Shown in pieces: positions 1-9,440 of a stretch of DNA of 64,000 nt. The notes beneath the pieces were generated by a model, which saw only the letters and a list, made by a program, of their open reading frames with translations, was not told where the DNA came from and searched no databases. A program made the translations under genes and the position numbers. Within the stretch, counting starts at the first letter, position 1; every line of letters begins with the position of its first letter. The stretch comes from Treponema primitia ZAS-1 (GTDB lineage Bacteria; Spirochaetota; Spirochaetia; Treponematales; Breznakiellaceae), in NCBI RefSeq assembly GCF_000297095.1, contig NZ_AEEA01000036.1:71504-135503 (forward strand). The letters run 5' to 3'.

Positions 1-317
1 TGATATTCCGGTGATACACTTAGTGGACCAAATGTTAATACGGTATATTCTTTATCCATGTTTTTAATTTTTGCTTTTACATATACAATGTTTCCAATAA
101 GTTTATTGTTATAAATTGCTACAAAATCCAATTCTTTAATAAATTCAGTGGCTTTTCTTAAATTATGAACAAGTAAATGTTCACCACAACCTGGAAAATA
201 CACATTCCAGAATGCCTCTCTGGTTAGTTCCTCAACAATTCTATAATCTTTTTCTTCTTCAAGCCTTAAATTAATTTCCATAAAATCAAGAATATCCTTG
301 CCATTTTTAGCTTCCAT
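1..317 (-). CDS. GNAT N-acetyltransferase, partial (C-terminus outside window)
   Basis: Reading the minus strand from an ATG at 317 gives an uninterrupted frame to the window edge, beginning MEAKNGKDILDFMEINLRLE. The order of features fits YhbS-type (COG3153) acetyltransferases: a charged N-terminal helix, a TREAFWNVYFPGCGEH segment, then FVAIYNNKLIGNIVYVKAKI followed by LTFGPLSVSPEY, the strand that precedes the acetyl-CoA loop. The acetyl-CoA binding loop itself lies outside the window. It probably acetylates a small amine substrate that cannot be named. It is divergent from gpsA and more AT-rich than gpsA. Confidence 0.7.
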   Translation of the reverse strand, partial: MEAKNGKDILDFMEINLRLEEEKDYRIVEELTREAFWNVYFPGCGEHLLVHNLRKATEFIKELDFVAIYNNKLIGNIVYVKAKIKNMDKEYTVLTFGPLSVSPEY

Positions 318-363
318 ATTGTATGTTATGCATGATAATGTGTAATGTCAAGCTTTTTTATGC

Positions 364-392
364 TTGTAGAATGCCGCCGGTAATGGTACAAT
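364..392 (+). promoter_or_regulatory. Probable sigma-70 promoter of gpsA-ffh
   Basis: TTGTAG (364-369) and TACAAT (387-392) are separated by 17 bases. The predicted transcript starts near 399, about 25 bases before the gpsA ATG at 425 and its AAAGGAAAGG ribosome site. The same GGTACAATTCA string recurs upstream of the gene near 22367. Confidence 0.5.
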
Positions 393-424
393 TCAGGTAT
401 AACGTAAAACGTAAAGGAAAGGGT

Positions 425-1492
425 ATGGCAAAAATAGGTATTTTGGGCGCCGGCGCCTGGGGAACCGCGGTGGCCAAGGTTATCGCCGATAAGGGAAACG
501 ATGTGCTGATCTGGAGTCACAGCAAGTCTACCCTGGAGGACATCAACGAGCGGCACGTCAACTCCCGGTACCTGTCCGAGGTGGCCCTGCCGAATAATCT
601 CCAGGCCTGCGATGATATCCTTGAAACAGTTAACGGTAAGGAATACCTCATCCTGGCGGCCCCGTCACTCTATCTGCTGGATACGGTAAAACAGATTCTG
701 ACGGCGCCGTCCATACGGGAAGGGGAGACCGTCATTGCGGTGCTCACCAAGGGCTTCCTCCCCTCGTCCAAGGGGCCCCGGCTGATCCTGGAAACCCTGG
801 AGGATTACCTGCCGGGATTTTACCGCCAATCCCTGGTCTATATCGCCGGGCCAAGCCATGCGGAAGAAGTTTCCCGGGGGAAGATCACCGGCCTTATCGC
901 CGCCAGCGAGAATGCTAAGAATTCCATACGGTTCCGGGATCTGTTAAAAAGCCCCCGGCTTTTAGTTTTTTCTTCCTTCGATGTCCGGGGGGTTCAGGTT
1001 GCGGCGGCGGCGAAGAACGTTATCGCCATCGCCTTCGGGATGCTGGACGCTCTGAAGACCGCCAAATCCTATGCCGGCGTAGAGGATATGTTTGGAGACG
1101 GAACAGAATCGCTGCTTCTGGCTGCCGGGCTTAACGAGATACAGACCCTGGGCAAGGCTATGGGGGCGACCCATGCGGAAACCTTTACGTCCATCTCCGG
1201 CGTAGGGGACCTTGATGTTACCTGCCGTTCCGTATTCGGCAGAAACCGCCGCTTTGGCCGGGAAATTATCGAGAAGAATATTCTGGGCCCCTTTATCAAT
1301 CTGGATGATCTCATCGCCCGGATCGCCGAGGTCGGGTACCTGCCCGAGGGGGTAGTGGCCGCCAGATATGTAAAAGCCCTGACGGAAAAATTCAAGCTCA
1401 AGATGCCCATATCCACGGGGCTCTATCAAATATTAAACCGCGAGACCGAGCCGGAAGATTTTCTGCGCTCCTTCTTAAAAGGAATGGAATAA
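425..1492 (+). CDS. gpsA: NAD(P)H-dependent glycerol-3-phosphate dehydrogenase
   Basis: Makes sn-glycerol 3-phosphate from dihydroxyacetone phosphate for phospholipid synthesis in the cytoplasm. The 355-residue product starts MAKIGILGAGAWGTAVAKV, a Rossmann GxGxxG loop. It contains the catalytic lysine context AAAKNVIAIAFG near residue 200 and the SISGVGDLDVTCRS motif typical of GpsA. Start 425 was chosen because it follows AAAGGAAAGG and begins directly with the nucleotide-binding strand; an in-frame upstream start at 323 would add 34 unrelated residues that overlap the predicted promoter. The stop lies two bases before ffh, so the two are probably cotranscribed. Confidence 0.95.
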   Translation: MAKIGILGAGAWGTAVAKVIADKGNDVLIWSHSKSTLEDINERHVNSRYLSEVALPNNLQACDDILETVNGKEYLILAAPSLYLLDTVKQILTAPSIREGETVIAVLTKGFLPSSKGPRLILETLEDYLPGFYRQSLVYIAGPSHAEEVSRGKITGLIAASENAKNSIRFRDLLKSPRLLVFSSFDVRGVQVAAAAKNVIAIAFGMLDALKTAKSYAGVEDMFGDGTESLLLAAGLNEIQTLGKAMGATHAETFTSISGVGDLDVTCRSVFGRNRRFGREIIEKNILGPFINLDDLIARIAEVGYLPEGVVAARYVKALTEKFKLKMPISTGLYQILNRETEPEDFLRSFLKGME

Positions 1493-1494
1493 CC

Positions 1495-2871
1495 ATGTTA
1501 GATAAACTAACCCAAAAAATTTCCGATGCCCTCCGTATTGTTTCGGGGAAGGCGACTATCACTGAGAAAAATATTGACGATGCGGTGGAGGCCATCAAGA
1601 TGGCTTTGCTGGAGGCGGATGTAAACCTCCGGGTAGTCCGCCGTTTTGTTAATTCTACTATCGAAGAGGCCAAGGGTGAGAAAGTTCTCCGTTCGGTTGA
1701 TCCGGGCCAGCAGTTTGTCAAGATTATCCACGACAAGTTAACCAGTTATCTGGGGGATACCACCCCGAATGCCAACGGACGTTCGGCACAGGAACTCCAG
1801 CTCAAGGGGCCGGACACTATTTCTGTTATCCTCATGTTGGGGCTTCAGGGTTCGGGGAAGACCACCAGTTCCGCTAAACTTGCCCTGCGGCTTAAAAAGG
1901 AAGGCCGCAAGCCCCTCCTGGTAGCCTGTGACCTAGTGCGGCCCGCGGCTATGGAACAATTAGCGGTACTGGGAAACCAGATCGGCGTACCGGTGTACAA
2001 AGAAGACGGAGCGAAAGATAGTGTTAAGGTTTTTAAGGATGCCTGGAACTATGCCGGAAAAAATCTGATCGACACCGTTATTGTTGATACCACGGGCCGG
2101 CTTCAGATAGACGAACCCATGATGGAGGAACTTTCCCTGCTCAAGAACGCCGCCAAGCCCGATGAACTCCTCCTGGTGGCGGATTCTATGACCGGCCAGT
2201 CCGCAGTGGATATCGCCAAGACCTTTGATGAAAAAATCGGCCTTACCGGAGTTATCCTTACCAAGTTCGATTCCGATACCCGGGGCGGCGCGGCGCTTTC
2301 CCTCAAGACCGTTACCGGCAAGCCCCTCAAGTTTGTGGGTACCGGGGAAAAGCCCGAAGACTTTGAACCCTTCCACCCCGAGCGTATGGCAAGCCGTATC
2401 CTTGGCATGGGGGATGTGGTCACCCTGGTGGAAAAAGCCCAGGAGGTGATCGACCAAAAGGAAGCGGAAGAGCTCCGGAAAAAAATGGAGAAGGAGAACT
2501 TCACCCTGGAGGACTGGCTGAGCCAGCTTCGTTCCATGAAGAAAATGGGTTCCCTTCAGTCCATGCTGGAAATGATCCCCGGTATGGCGGGGCAAATCAG
2601 CGAAGAGGATATCGACAAGGCGGAGCTGAAATACCAGGAGGCCATACTTTCTTCCATGACCCGGAAGGAACGGGCGAATCATCTGATCATCGGCCCCTCC
2701 CGCCGTTCCCGGATTGCCCGGGGTTCCGGTACGTCGGTGTCCGAGGTGGGAAGGCTTCTCAAAAAATTCGAGAAGATGCGGACCATGATGAAAAAGATGT
2801 CCAAGATGAGCAGGAATCCTGCGGCTGCTCAATCTATGTTTTCAAAGATGGGGCAGTTCCAGGGGCGGTGA
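1495..2871 (+). CDS. ffh: Signal recognition particle GTPase Ffh
   Basis: Binds signal sequences of nascent membrane and secreted proteins and delivers ribosomes to FtsY. The 458 residues show the N-terminal four-helix bundle, the G domain with GLQGSGKTTSSAKLA (G1), DTTGRLQIDE (G3) and TKFDSDTRGG (G4), then GTGEKPEDFEPFHPERMASR. The C-terminal methionine-rich M domain runs from about residue 330, with SRRSRIARGSG for SRP RNA contact. Length is normal for bacterial Ffh. It starts two bases after gpsA. Its last 30 bases overlap the 3' end of the convergent transporter gene. Confidence 0.97.
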   Translation: MLDKLTQKISDALRIVSGKATITEKNIDDAVEAIKMALLEADVNLRVVRRFVNSTIEEAKGEKVLRSVDPGQQFVKIIHDKLTSYLGDTTPNANGRSAQELQLKGPDTISVILMLGLQGSGKTTSSAKLALRLKKEGRKPLLVACDLVRPAAMEQLAVLGNQIGVPVYKEDGAKDSVKVFKDAWNYAGKNLIDTVIVDTTGRLQIDEPMMEELSLLKNAAKPDELLLVADSMTGQSAVDIAKTFDEKIGLTGVILTKFDSDTRGGAALSLKTVTGKPLKFVGTGEKPEDFEPFHPERMASRILGMGDVVTLVEKAQEVIDQKEAEELRKKMEKENFTLEDWLSQLRSMKKMGSLQSMLEMIPGMAGQISEEDIDKAELKYQEAILSSMTRKERANHLIIGPSRRSRIARGSGTSVSEVGRLLKKFEKMRTMMKKMSKMSRNPAAAQSMFSKMGQFQGR

Positions 2872-3741
2872 TTGTTTTTTCTCAATCATGGCCAGGGTGA
2901 CCCCGGAGATTACCAGGGCTGCGCCCGCCCATTGAATGGGGTAGAGCCGTTCGCCCAGGAGAAAGAAGCCGCCGATGGCGGTTATCACGGGAATAAAATT
3001 GATAAAGATCGAGGAGATAGAAACTCCCAGGACTTCCAGAGCTTGGGCGTAGAGCCAGTACCCCAATGCGGAACAGCAGATCCCCAGGAAAACTACGTGG
3101 AGAATTACCGGGAGGCCCGGCATGGCCCAGCGGGAATGTTCGGCAAGGGAAAAGGGGATGAACCCGATGAAGCCGAAGACGGTCTGCCAGAACACGATGT
3201 GTATTCTGGAACAACGGGTAAAGAGAGGCCGGGTGAGGAAGCAGTAGGCTACCCAGCACAGGGCGGCCCCGCCCATGTAGATGTAGCCAAGGATGCTGCC
3301 TGAGACGGAGAAGGAAACCCCCGCCACAAGCCAAACACCGGCGATGGAAACCGCCGCACCCAGCCAGCGCCAAAGGGCGATGTATTTTACCCTTCCAAAG
3401 ATCCGTTCCACCACCAGGGTGAGCACCGGAATTGAGGCGATAATAATAGAAGCTTCCGAGGCGCTAACCAGGGAAACCCCGTTGTTTTCGCAGAAAAAAT
3501 AAATGGTAACTCCGAAGATCCCCGCTCCGGCGAGGAGGGGCAGATCCCGGAGTTTGAGTTTTTCCCCGGGCACTATCTTTTGTTTTATAAAAACCAGGAA
3601 TACCAGGGCTATGGCAAAGCGGAGGACCCCAAGGGTCATGGGAGGGATTACCGCCACCGAAACTTTGATGGAAATGAAGGAGAATCCCCAGAAAAGGACA
3701 CAGAGGATGATTGCTAAAAGAGCGTTGTTACGTTTATTCAT
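2842..3741 (-). CDS. EamA/DMT-superfamily transporter
   Basis: A 299-residue membrane protein with about ten hydrophobic helices in two tandem EamA halves. The first begins NNALLAIILCVLFWGFSFISIKV. The second contains GYIYMGGAALCWVAYCFLTRPL and ends GAALVISGVTLAMIEKK. It probably exports a metabolite; the substrate cannot be told. ATG 3741 was preferred because GCAGGT lies just upstream, while the longer frame needs a TTG at 3768. Its 3' end overlaps ffh by 30 bases on the other strand. It is divergent from the radical SAM gene. Confidence 0.85.
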   Translation of the reverse strand: MNKRNNALLAIILCVLFWGFSFISIKVSVAVIPPMTLGVLRFAIALVFLVFIKQKIVPGEKLKLRDLPLLAGAGIFGVTIYFFCENNGVSLVSASEASIIIASIPVLTLVVERIFGRVKYIALWRWLGAAVSIAGVWLVAGVSFSVSGSILGYIYMGGAALCWVAYCFLTRPLFTRCSRIHIVFWQTVFGFIGFIPFSLAEHSRWAMPGLPVILHVVFLGICCSALGYWLYAQALEVLGVSISSIFINFIPVITAIGGFFLLGERLYPIQWAGAALVISGVTLAMIEKKQSPPLELPHL

Positions 3742-3824
3742 GAATTTACCTGCGGCTACTATATACAATTTCCGTGATCTTTCATAGCGTGGAGAAATAC
3801 TTTATAATGACCGGAGGAGTGGTG

Positions 3825-5402
3825 ATGGGAATACGTATAGTATTGGCGTCGGTACATCTTTACGACGGTCCCGAGGCGGTTCCCCTGGGCGCAGCTTCGG
3901 TAGCCTCCGCCCTGAAAGCCGCTTTCCCGCAATTTGCTATCTCCCTGGTTGAAAGCTTTGTTGCCGACGGGGCGGATGTCCTGGCTGCAAAAATCATTGA
4001 CGGGCTTCCGCAGGCTGCCGGATTTTCCATTTACAGTTGGAATCGATCTATTATGCTGGAAGCTGCAAAATGTATGCGTACCGGGAATCCGGACATTTTT
4101 CTTTTCTGCGGCGGTCCTGAGGCGACCGCCCTTCCCCAAGGCCTCTCTGTTTCCGATGGCGGTCCCTTCGACGCGGTAATCCCCGGTGAAGGGGAGGCTG
4201 CCGCAGTGGAACTTATTAGCCGCCGGTTTTTGGGGGCAGGTCCCGAACCGGCCAATTCCGTCAATGTGCTCTCACCCTGGCTTGACGGAACCCTTAGTGT
4301 CAAAGGCCGTGAGGGGGCGCTCTGGGAACTGGCCAGGGGCTGTCCCTATTCCTGCGCGTATTGTTATGAATCTAAGGGAAAGCGGCAGGTCCTGTATTTC
4401 TCCGGGGAGCGTATCCAGGAAGAACTGCGGCTTTTTGTCCGTGAACATATCCCCTATGTGTTTGTCCTGGACCCGACCTTCAACAGTAATAATAAGCGAG
4501 TCCTGGGGATCCTTGATATGATAGCCGGGGAGATCCGGAAAAATCCGGGATCCGAAATGCACTGGCACTTTGAGGTCCGGGGTGAACTGCTTACCCGGGA
4601 ACAGGCCCGGCGTTTTGCGAGCCTGGGGGCGTCCCTCCAGATAGGTCTCCAGACCGCCGACCCCAGGGTTTCCGCCCTGATAGGCCGGGAACTGGATCGG
4701 AATCACTTCGCTTCCCGGATAGGGCTGCTCAATGAGGAGGGGGTGGTCTTCGGGCTGGACCTTATCTACGGCCTTCCCGGGGACAGCCTCGCGGGGTACC
4801 GGCGGAGCCTGGATTACGCCCTTTCCCTTTACCCCAATAGTCTGGATATGTTCCGGCTTTCGGTACTGCCGGGGACGGCCCTCTTTGACAAGGCAACGGA
4901 ATACGGCTTGGAGGCGGATAGCAAAGCCCCCTATATGGTTCAGGCCGCGCCGGATTTTTCCGCCGCCGATTTAGCCCGGGCAGAAGCGCTATCCCAAGCG
5001 GCGGATCTGTTCTACAACCAGGGCAGGGCGGTGGCCTGGTTCAACCAGGTTTTAAAGCCCCTGCGGATTAAGCCCTCGGTTTTTCTGGAAGATTTTGCTG
5101 TCCGTACTAAAACTATATCTTCTATAGAGGAAATGCAGCTGGCTTACCTGGAAGAACGGTACCGGCAGGCGAAAAAAGAGGCGCTCCTTCCGGCGGTACG
5201 GGATCTAGTCCGGTTTCACGGCGCCTGGGGCCGGGCCCTGGCAGAGGGGGCATCCACGGAAATCGGTCTTACCTATCACCCCGATGATGTACTGGGAGAA
5301 AGAGCCCTGGATTTAGAGTCCTTTGTCCGCGGGGTTAAACCCCATCCGGGGAAGTTTCGGGTGCGGCCCGGAAAAGACGGACCCGAGACAGCGTGGATAT
5401 AA
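3825..5402 (+). CDS. B12-binding domain radical SAM protein (DUF4080-like)
   Basis: The 525-residue product has an N-terminal cobalamin-binding-like Rossmann domain (IRIVLASVHLYDGPEAVPLG through FLFCGGPEATALP and FDAVIPGEGE). A radical SAM domain follows with the 4Fe-4S motif ELARGCPYSCAYCYESKG (CxxxCxxC). The C-terminal 150 residues resemble DUF4080. It presumably performs a SAM-dependent radical reaction, perhaps a methylation, on an unknown substrate. The classic DxHxxG B12 motif is not evident, so cobalamin binding is uncertain. Start 3825 follows GGAGGAG at 3813-3819. A TATAAT lies at 3803-3808, implying a very short leader. Confidence 0.85.
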   Translation: MGIRIVLASVHLYDGPEAVPLGAASVASALKAAFPQFAISLVESFVADGADVLAAKIIDGLPQAAGFSIYSWNRSIMLEAAKCMRTGNPDIFLFCGGPEATALPQGLSVSDGGPFDAVIPGEGEAAAVELISRRFLGAGPEPANSVNVLSPWLDGTLSVKGREGALWELARGCPYSCAYCYESKGKRQVLYFSGERIQEELRLFVREHIPYVFVLDPTFNSNNKRVLGILDMIAGEIRKNPGSEMHWHFEVRGELLTREQARRFASLGASLQIGLQTADPRVSALIGRELDRNHFASRIGLLNEEGVVFGLDLIYGLPGDSLAGYRRSLDYALSLYPNSLDMFRLSVLPGTALFDKATEYGLEADSKAPYMVQAAPDFSAADLARAEALSQAADLFYNQGRAVAWFNQVLKPLRIKPSVFLEDFAVRTKTISSIEEMQLAYLEERYRQAKKEALLPAVRDLVRFHGAWGRALAEGASTEIGLTYHPDDVLGERALDLESFVRGVKPHPGKFRVRPGKDGPETAWI

Positions 5403-5422
5403 GGGAATAATGTAGCTATACT
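5394..5422 (+). promoter_or_regulatory. Putative promoter giving a leaderless ClC transcript
   Basis: TGGATA (5394-5399) and TATACT (5417-5422) are 17 bases apart. Six bases separate the -10 hexamer from the ATG at 5429, so the usual transcription start would fall on the A of the start codon. No Shine-Dalgarno is visible before this ATG. Confidence 0.4.
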
Positions 5423-5428
5423 ATATCC

Positions 5429-6796
5429 ATGGGTAAACCCAAAACACAGATAGAAACGGCGATACGTCACTGGTATAGTTCCCGCTTGGCGGTAGTCCTG
5501 GAAAGCATTCTCATCGGCTTTATCGTGGGCTTTGTGATTGTGCTATTTCGCATTTTGCTGAGCCGGGCCGATACGTTGCGGCATTGGGTTTATGGGATCC
5601 TCCTGCCGGGAAAACCCTGGTACTGGATAGCCGGTCTTGTCCTGGCGCTCTGTTTGGTCGGTCTCTTTCTAGGCTGGGCAGCCAAAGCAAGACCCATGAT
5701 AAAAGGGAGCGGCATACCCCAGGTAAAAGGCGCCCTAAGCCGGGAACTGAGCCTGAACTGGGCGCCGGAGCTGCCCCTTAAGTTGATTACCGGAGTGCTT
5801 GGTCTTGGGGCCGGCCTTTCCCTGGGACGGGAGGGACCGTCCATACTGATCGGCGCCTATGTGGGCATGGGTGTGCTTAGCCTGTTCCGCAGGCCCTATG
5901 GGGAACGAAAATTTCTCATCACCGCCGCTTCCGCCGCCGGGTTGTCGGCGGCCTTTAACGCTCCCCTGGCAGGAGTGCTCTTTATTCTGGAAGAGATGCA
6001 GTCCTCCTTCACCCCCCTGATGATAGCCTGTGCCATGGGCGCTTCCATGGCGGCGGATACGGTGGCGGGCTATTTTTTCGGTCTGGGTCCGGTCTTTGAT
6101 TTTCGGCATATCACCCTTCTTCCTATCCATGCCTTCCCCTGGGTGGTCCTTTTGGGTGTACTCTGCGCCCTCCTGGGCGATCTTTTCAAGCGCCTCCTCT
6201 ACGGAGCCCTGGACTTCTACGATAAACTTGTGATCCCCCAGCTGATCCGCCCCATACTTCCCCTGATGGTCTCCATCCCCCTGGGTTTTTTCCTTTTCGA
6301 TGTTACCGGCGGCGGTCACGGTCTGATAGAATCCCTATCCGATACGAACAGAACGCTAACAATGGTAGTAATACTGCTCGCAGGGAAACTACTCTTTACG
6401 GTATTCTCTTTCGGTTCCGGAACCTCCGGGGGAATTTTTCTGCCCCTCCTGGCCTGCGGCGCCCTTACCGGAGCAGGGCTGGGGAAGCTGCTGACCGGCT
6501 GGGGATTTATCGAAGACGCCCAGACCCTCAACTTTATGATCCTGGGGATGGCCGCCTTTTTTGCCGCCGTGGTTAAGGCCCCGGTTACGGGCATCGTTCT
6601 GATCCTGGAGATGAGCGGTAGTTTTAATCACATGGTGAGCCTGGTTCTAGTTGCCCTTTCCGCCTTTGTTACCACCGATGTGATCGCCTCAAGGCCTGTG
6701 TACGCAGTATTGCTGGAACGGATACTGCGAAACAAAAAGCAGCAAACCAATGTACCGGAGAAGCCTGAAGCTGACGATGGGTATGATCTTGGGTGA
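5429..6796 (+). CDS. ClC-family chloride/proton antiporter
   Basis: A 455-residue membrane protein with the ClC selectivity-filter motifs in order: GSGIPQVKG (about residue 93), GREGPSILIGA with the gating glutamate, FILEEM with the inner proton-pathway glutamate, SGGIFLPLL, and a C-terminal RPVY tyrosine. Keeping both glutamates points to a Cl-/H+ exchanger rather than a channel, judged from the E. coli ClC-ec1 residues. There is no CBS domain. It may help with acid tolerance or charge balance. It has no Shine-Dalgarno, so translation may be leaderless. Its 3' end overlaps the next gene. Confidence 0.9.
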   Translation: MGKPKTQIETAIRHWYSSRLAVVLESILIGFIVGFVIVLFRILLSRADTLRHWVYGILLPGKPWYWIAGLVLALCLVGLFLGWAAKARPMIKGSGIPQVKGALSRELSLNWAPELPLKLITGVLGLGAGLSLGREGPSILIGAYVGMGVLSLFRRPYGERKFLITAASAAGLSAAFNAPLAGVLFILEEMQSSFTPLMIACAMGASMAADTVAGYFFGLGPVFDFRHITLLPIHAFPWVVLLGVLCALLGDLFKRLLYGALDFYDKLVIPQLIRPILPLMVSIPLGFFLFDVTGGGHGLIESLSDTNRTLTMVVILLAGKLLFTVFSFGSGTSGGIFLPLLACGALTGAGLGKLLTGWGFIEDAQTLNFMILGMAAFFAAVVKAPVTGIVLILEMSGSFNHMVSLVLVALSAFVTTDVIASRPVYAVLLERILRNKKQQTNVPEKPEADDGYDLG

Positions 6797-9362
6797 ACCC
6801 CTTTCGCCGGACCCGCCGATTCTTGCAGTGGAGTTTCCCGCACCGTTCAGGGGCTTTTTGGTCCATGCCTGGGCGGATCATCGCCAGGATCGGCTCTATC
6901 TTACCGGCCGTCTTGAGGATGGACGTTCCTTCGCTGCAGTCCAGTTTTGGCGGCCATGTTTCCATATCTACGAACACGATACCGCCCGTTGCACAGAATT
7001 GCTGTCATCTATAAAATACGAAGTATTCCCTTCCGATCTCGAATCTTTTTCAGGGAAAGAAAAGCTGCTGCTTCTTTGTTTTTCCCGTTATGGGGATCGC
7101 TCCCGGGCAGCGAAAATTCTGGAACAGGCTGGGATACCCAGCCCTGACATGGATATGAAGCCCCAGGATGTATTTCTGGCTGAAAAATACATCCGTGGCT
7201 TCCTGCGGATCCGGGGCGATTCCCGTCCCGGCCGCCTGGTAAATTTGGTTTTTCCGGATGCGGAAATTCTCCCCCCCGATACTGATAGTAATCCTGTTAA
7301 GGTTCCCCTGCGGGTTGCTTCTATAGATATCGAAACCGATACCCGGAATGGGACCATACGCGCCGTGGCGATTGCCCTGACGGATTCGGATTTTTGCGGG
7401 ACAAACGGGCTGGTCCGGGTCCTGGCGTCGGCCCTTTGTAATACCGATTGTATTACAAATGCCGGTACCGGACCTGTGTTTCATGCTGATGAACCATCTC
7501 TCCTCCGCTCCTTTGTGGCGGACATACAGGACATGGACCCGGATGTACTTACGGGCTGGAACTTTCTGGACTTCGATTTCCCACGGCTGGCTGAACGCTG
7601 TGAGCATTACGGCATCCCCTTTGCCCTGGGCCGCGCTGCGGGATCGGCAAATCAGGAGGGGACCAAGTTTTTTTCCGGTGAAGGCAGGCGATCCGCCGCA
7701 GCATTAGTGCCGGGGCGGCAGGTTATCGACGCCCTGCGAATAGTCCGGTCCGGCCCGCGGCGTTTTTCCGACTATACCCTGGAAACCGTATCACAGGCAG
7801 TATTGGGGGAAGGCAAGATCGTGGCCGCCTCGGGGAAAGATAAGATCGCTGAGCTGGATCGGCTCTACGCAGAGGACCCCCGGCTTTTTGGGGAGTATTG
7901 CTACAAGGATGCCGTCCTGGTTCCTGGGATTCTTGCCAAGACCGGGCTCTTCCGGCTTACCCTGGAGCGGGCTGCCCTAACCGGGGTTTCCCTGGATAAG
8001 GCATGGACCAGCGTGGTGAGCTTTGAACGGATCTACGGCATGGAACTCCGCCGCCGTTCCATTGCCCTGCCGCCGCCGAACCCGCCGGATTTCCAGGTGT
8101 CCGGGGCTGCCGGAGGAACCGTGCTGGAGCCTCTGCCCGGGCTTTTTAGTAATGTTGCGGTTTTCGATTTCCGCAGCCTCTATCCAACCATCATGCGGAG
8201 TTTTAACATCGATCCCTTAGCCCACGAGCGGGCTATTGCCAACGGGTGTTCTCCCCAAGATCAGTCCGCGATTATAGCCCCCAACGGCGCCGCCTTTTCC
8301 CGGCAGCCGGGGATACTGCCGGATCTTATTGCGAATTATTTTGCCGAGCGGCGGAGGGCCCTGGATGCGGGGGATGAAAACGCAGCATTTGTGTATAAGA
8401 TACTGATGAACAGTTTCTATGGCGTTCTTGGAACTGCCAGCTGCCGTTACGGCCGCACGGAACTGGCGGGTTCCATCACCGGCTTTGCCCGGAAGTGGCT
8501 CCTCCTCTCCCAGGACTGGTTTACCGAACGGGGCTACCATGTGCTGTACGGCGACACGGATTCCCTCTTTGTGGAAACCGGTCTTGGCGATGAGGCCGGC
8601 CTGGATGAGTATATCAAAACATGCGGTAAGCTTACCACGGAACTGAATAGTTTTCTTACGGAACGGATATGGTCAGAGTATAATCTGGAATCATTTTTAG
8701 AACTACGGTTCGAAAAAGCCTATCGCCGTTTCCTTATCCCACACCTCCGGAATATCCACGCCCCTCAAGCGCTCCTGCTAGGGGGATCTTCCTCTCTTGA
8801 TGAAGGTGAGACCCGTGGCCGGGCTAAGGGCTATGGAGGTTATCTTATAGATAGTGATGGCGCTATGTCGGTAGAAGTAAAGGGTATGGAGGCGGTACGG
8901 AGCGATGCTACCCCCCTGGCCCGGCGGATACAGGTGGAGCTGCTGGAACTCGTGTTCAGCGGGGGCGGCGAAGAGGCCTTTGGGAAACGGATGGGAGAAA
9001 TACTGCGGGAACTCCGGCAGGGGGAACTGGATGGGGAACTGGTATACCGTAAGCGGCTCTCCCGGCCTCCGGAGACCTACACAGCCTCCACTCCGCCCCA
9101 GGTAAAGGCCGCCCGGCTATTGGGCTGGAAGGGCCGCAAAGGTACGGTGGAATATGTCTGGACCAGCTCCGGGCCTGAGCCGGCGTCCCTGCCCCACGCT
9201 CCCTTCGATTACGATCACTACACGGATGCCCAGGTACTTCCGGTAGCCCTGTCCATTGCCGCCGCTGCGGGGTGGGATACGGAACCTTTCCTCAAGAAGG
9301 GCAGGAGCCGTCAGTCCCGAAAGGATTTTGTCACAGGGCAGCTGGAATTGGAATTTTTGTGA
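6777..9362 (+). CDS. polB: Family B DNA polymerase (DNA polymerase II-like)
   Basis: An approximately 861-residue polymerase with a complete 3'-5' exonuclease: Exo I SIDIETDT, Exo II TGWNFLDFDFPRL and Exo III YCYKDAVLV. The polymerase motifs are also complete: A VFDFRSLYPTIMRSF, B KILMNSFYGVLG and C YGDTDSLFVE. In enterobacteria Pol II acts in replication restart and damage tolerance. It is longer than the 783-residue E. coli enzyme. The start is uncertain: ATG 6777 and 6783 both lie inside the ClC 3' end (overlap 14-20 bases), and a further ATG at 6750 is in frame. Overlap suggests coupling to the ClC gene. Confidence 0.9.
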   Translation: MGMILGEPLSPDPPILAVEFPAPFRGFLVHAWADHRQDRLYLTGRLEDGRSFAAVQFWRPCFHIYEHDTARCTELLSSIKYEVFPSDLESFSGKEKLLLLCFSRYGDRSRAAKILEQAGIPSPDMDMKPQDVFLAEKYIRGFLRIRGDSRPGRLVNLVFPDAEILPPDTDSNPVKVPLRVASIDIETDTRNGTIRAVAIALTDSDFCGTNGLVRVLASALCNTDCITNAGTGPVFHADEPSLLRSFVADIQDMDPDVLTGWNFLDFDFPRLAERCEHYGIPFALGRAAGSANQEGTKFFSGEGRRSAAALVPGRQVIDALRIVRSGPRRFSDYTLETVSQAVLGEGKIVAASGKDKIAELDRLYAEDPRLFGEYCYKDAVLVPGILAKTGLFRLTLERAALTGVSLDKAWTSVVSFERIYGMELRRRSIALPPPNPPDFQVSGAAGGTVLEPLPGLFSNVAVFDFRSLYPTIMRSFNIDPLAHERAIANGCSPQDQSAIIAPNGAAFSRQPGILPDLIANYFAERRRALDAGDENAAFVYKILMNSFYGVLGTASCRYGRTELAGSITGFARKWLLLSQDWFTERGYHVLYGDTDSLFVETGLGDEAGLDEYIKTCGKLTTELNSFLTERIWSEYNLESFLELRFEKAYRRFLIPHLRNIHAPQALLLGGSSSLDEGETRGRAKGYGGYLIDSDGAMSVEVKGMEAVRSDATPLARRIQVELLELVFSGGGEEAFGKRMGEILRELRQGELDGELVYRKRLSRPPETYTASTPPQVKAARLLGWKGRKGTVEYVWTSSGPEPASLPHAPFDYDHYTDAQVLPVALSIAAAAGWDTEPFLKKGRSRQSRKDFVTGQLELEFL

Positions 9363-9440
9363 AGCGATGATCCCCTTGTATGTTTTACCAATAGATACTA
9401 AAATTCATCTATTGTAATATCAATCAACATGGAGGGAATT

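Noticed and set aside
323..424. N-terminal extension of GpsA from ATG 323
   Set aside because: The extension has no family similarity and overlaps a good promoter; ATG 425 has the proper ribosome site.
2872..3787. Long plus-strand frames antisense to the EamA transporter gene
   Set aside because: Gly/Asp/Pro-rich translations typical of reversed GC-rich coding sequence; the minus-strand product is a clear transporter.
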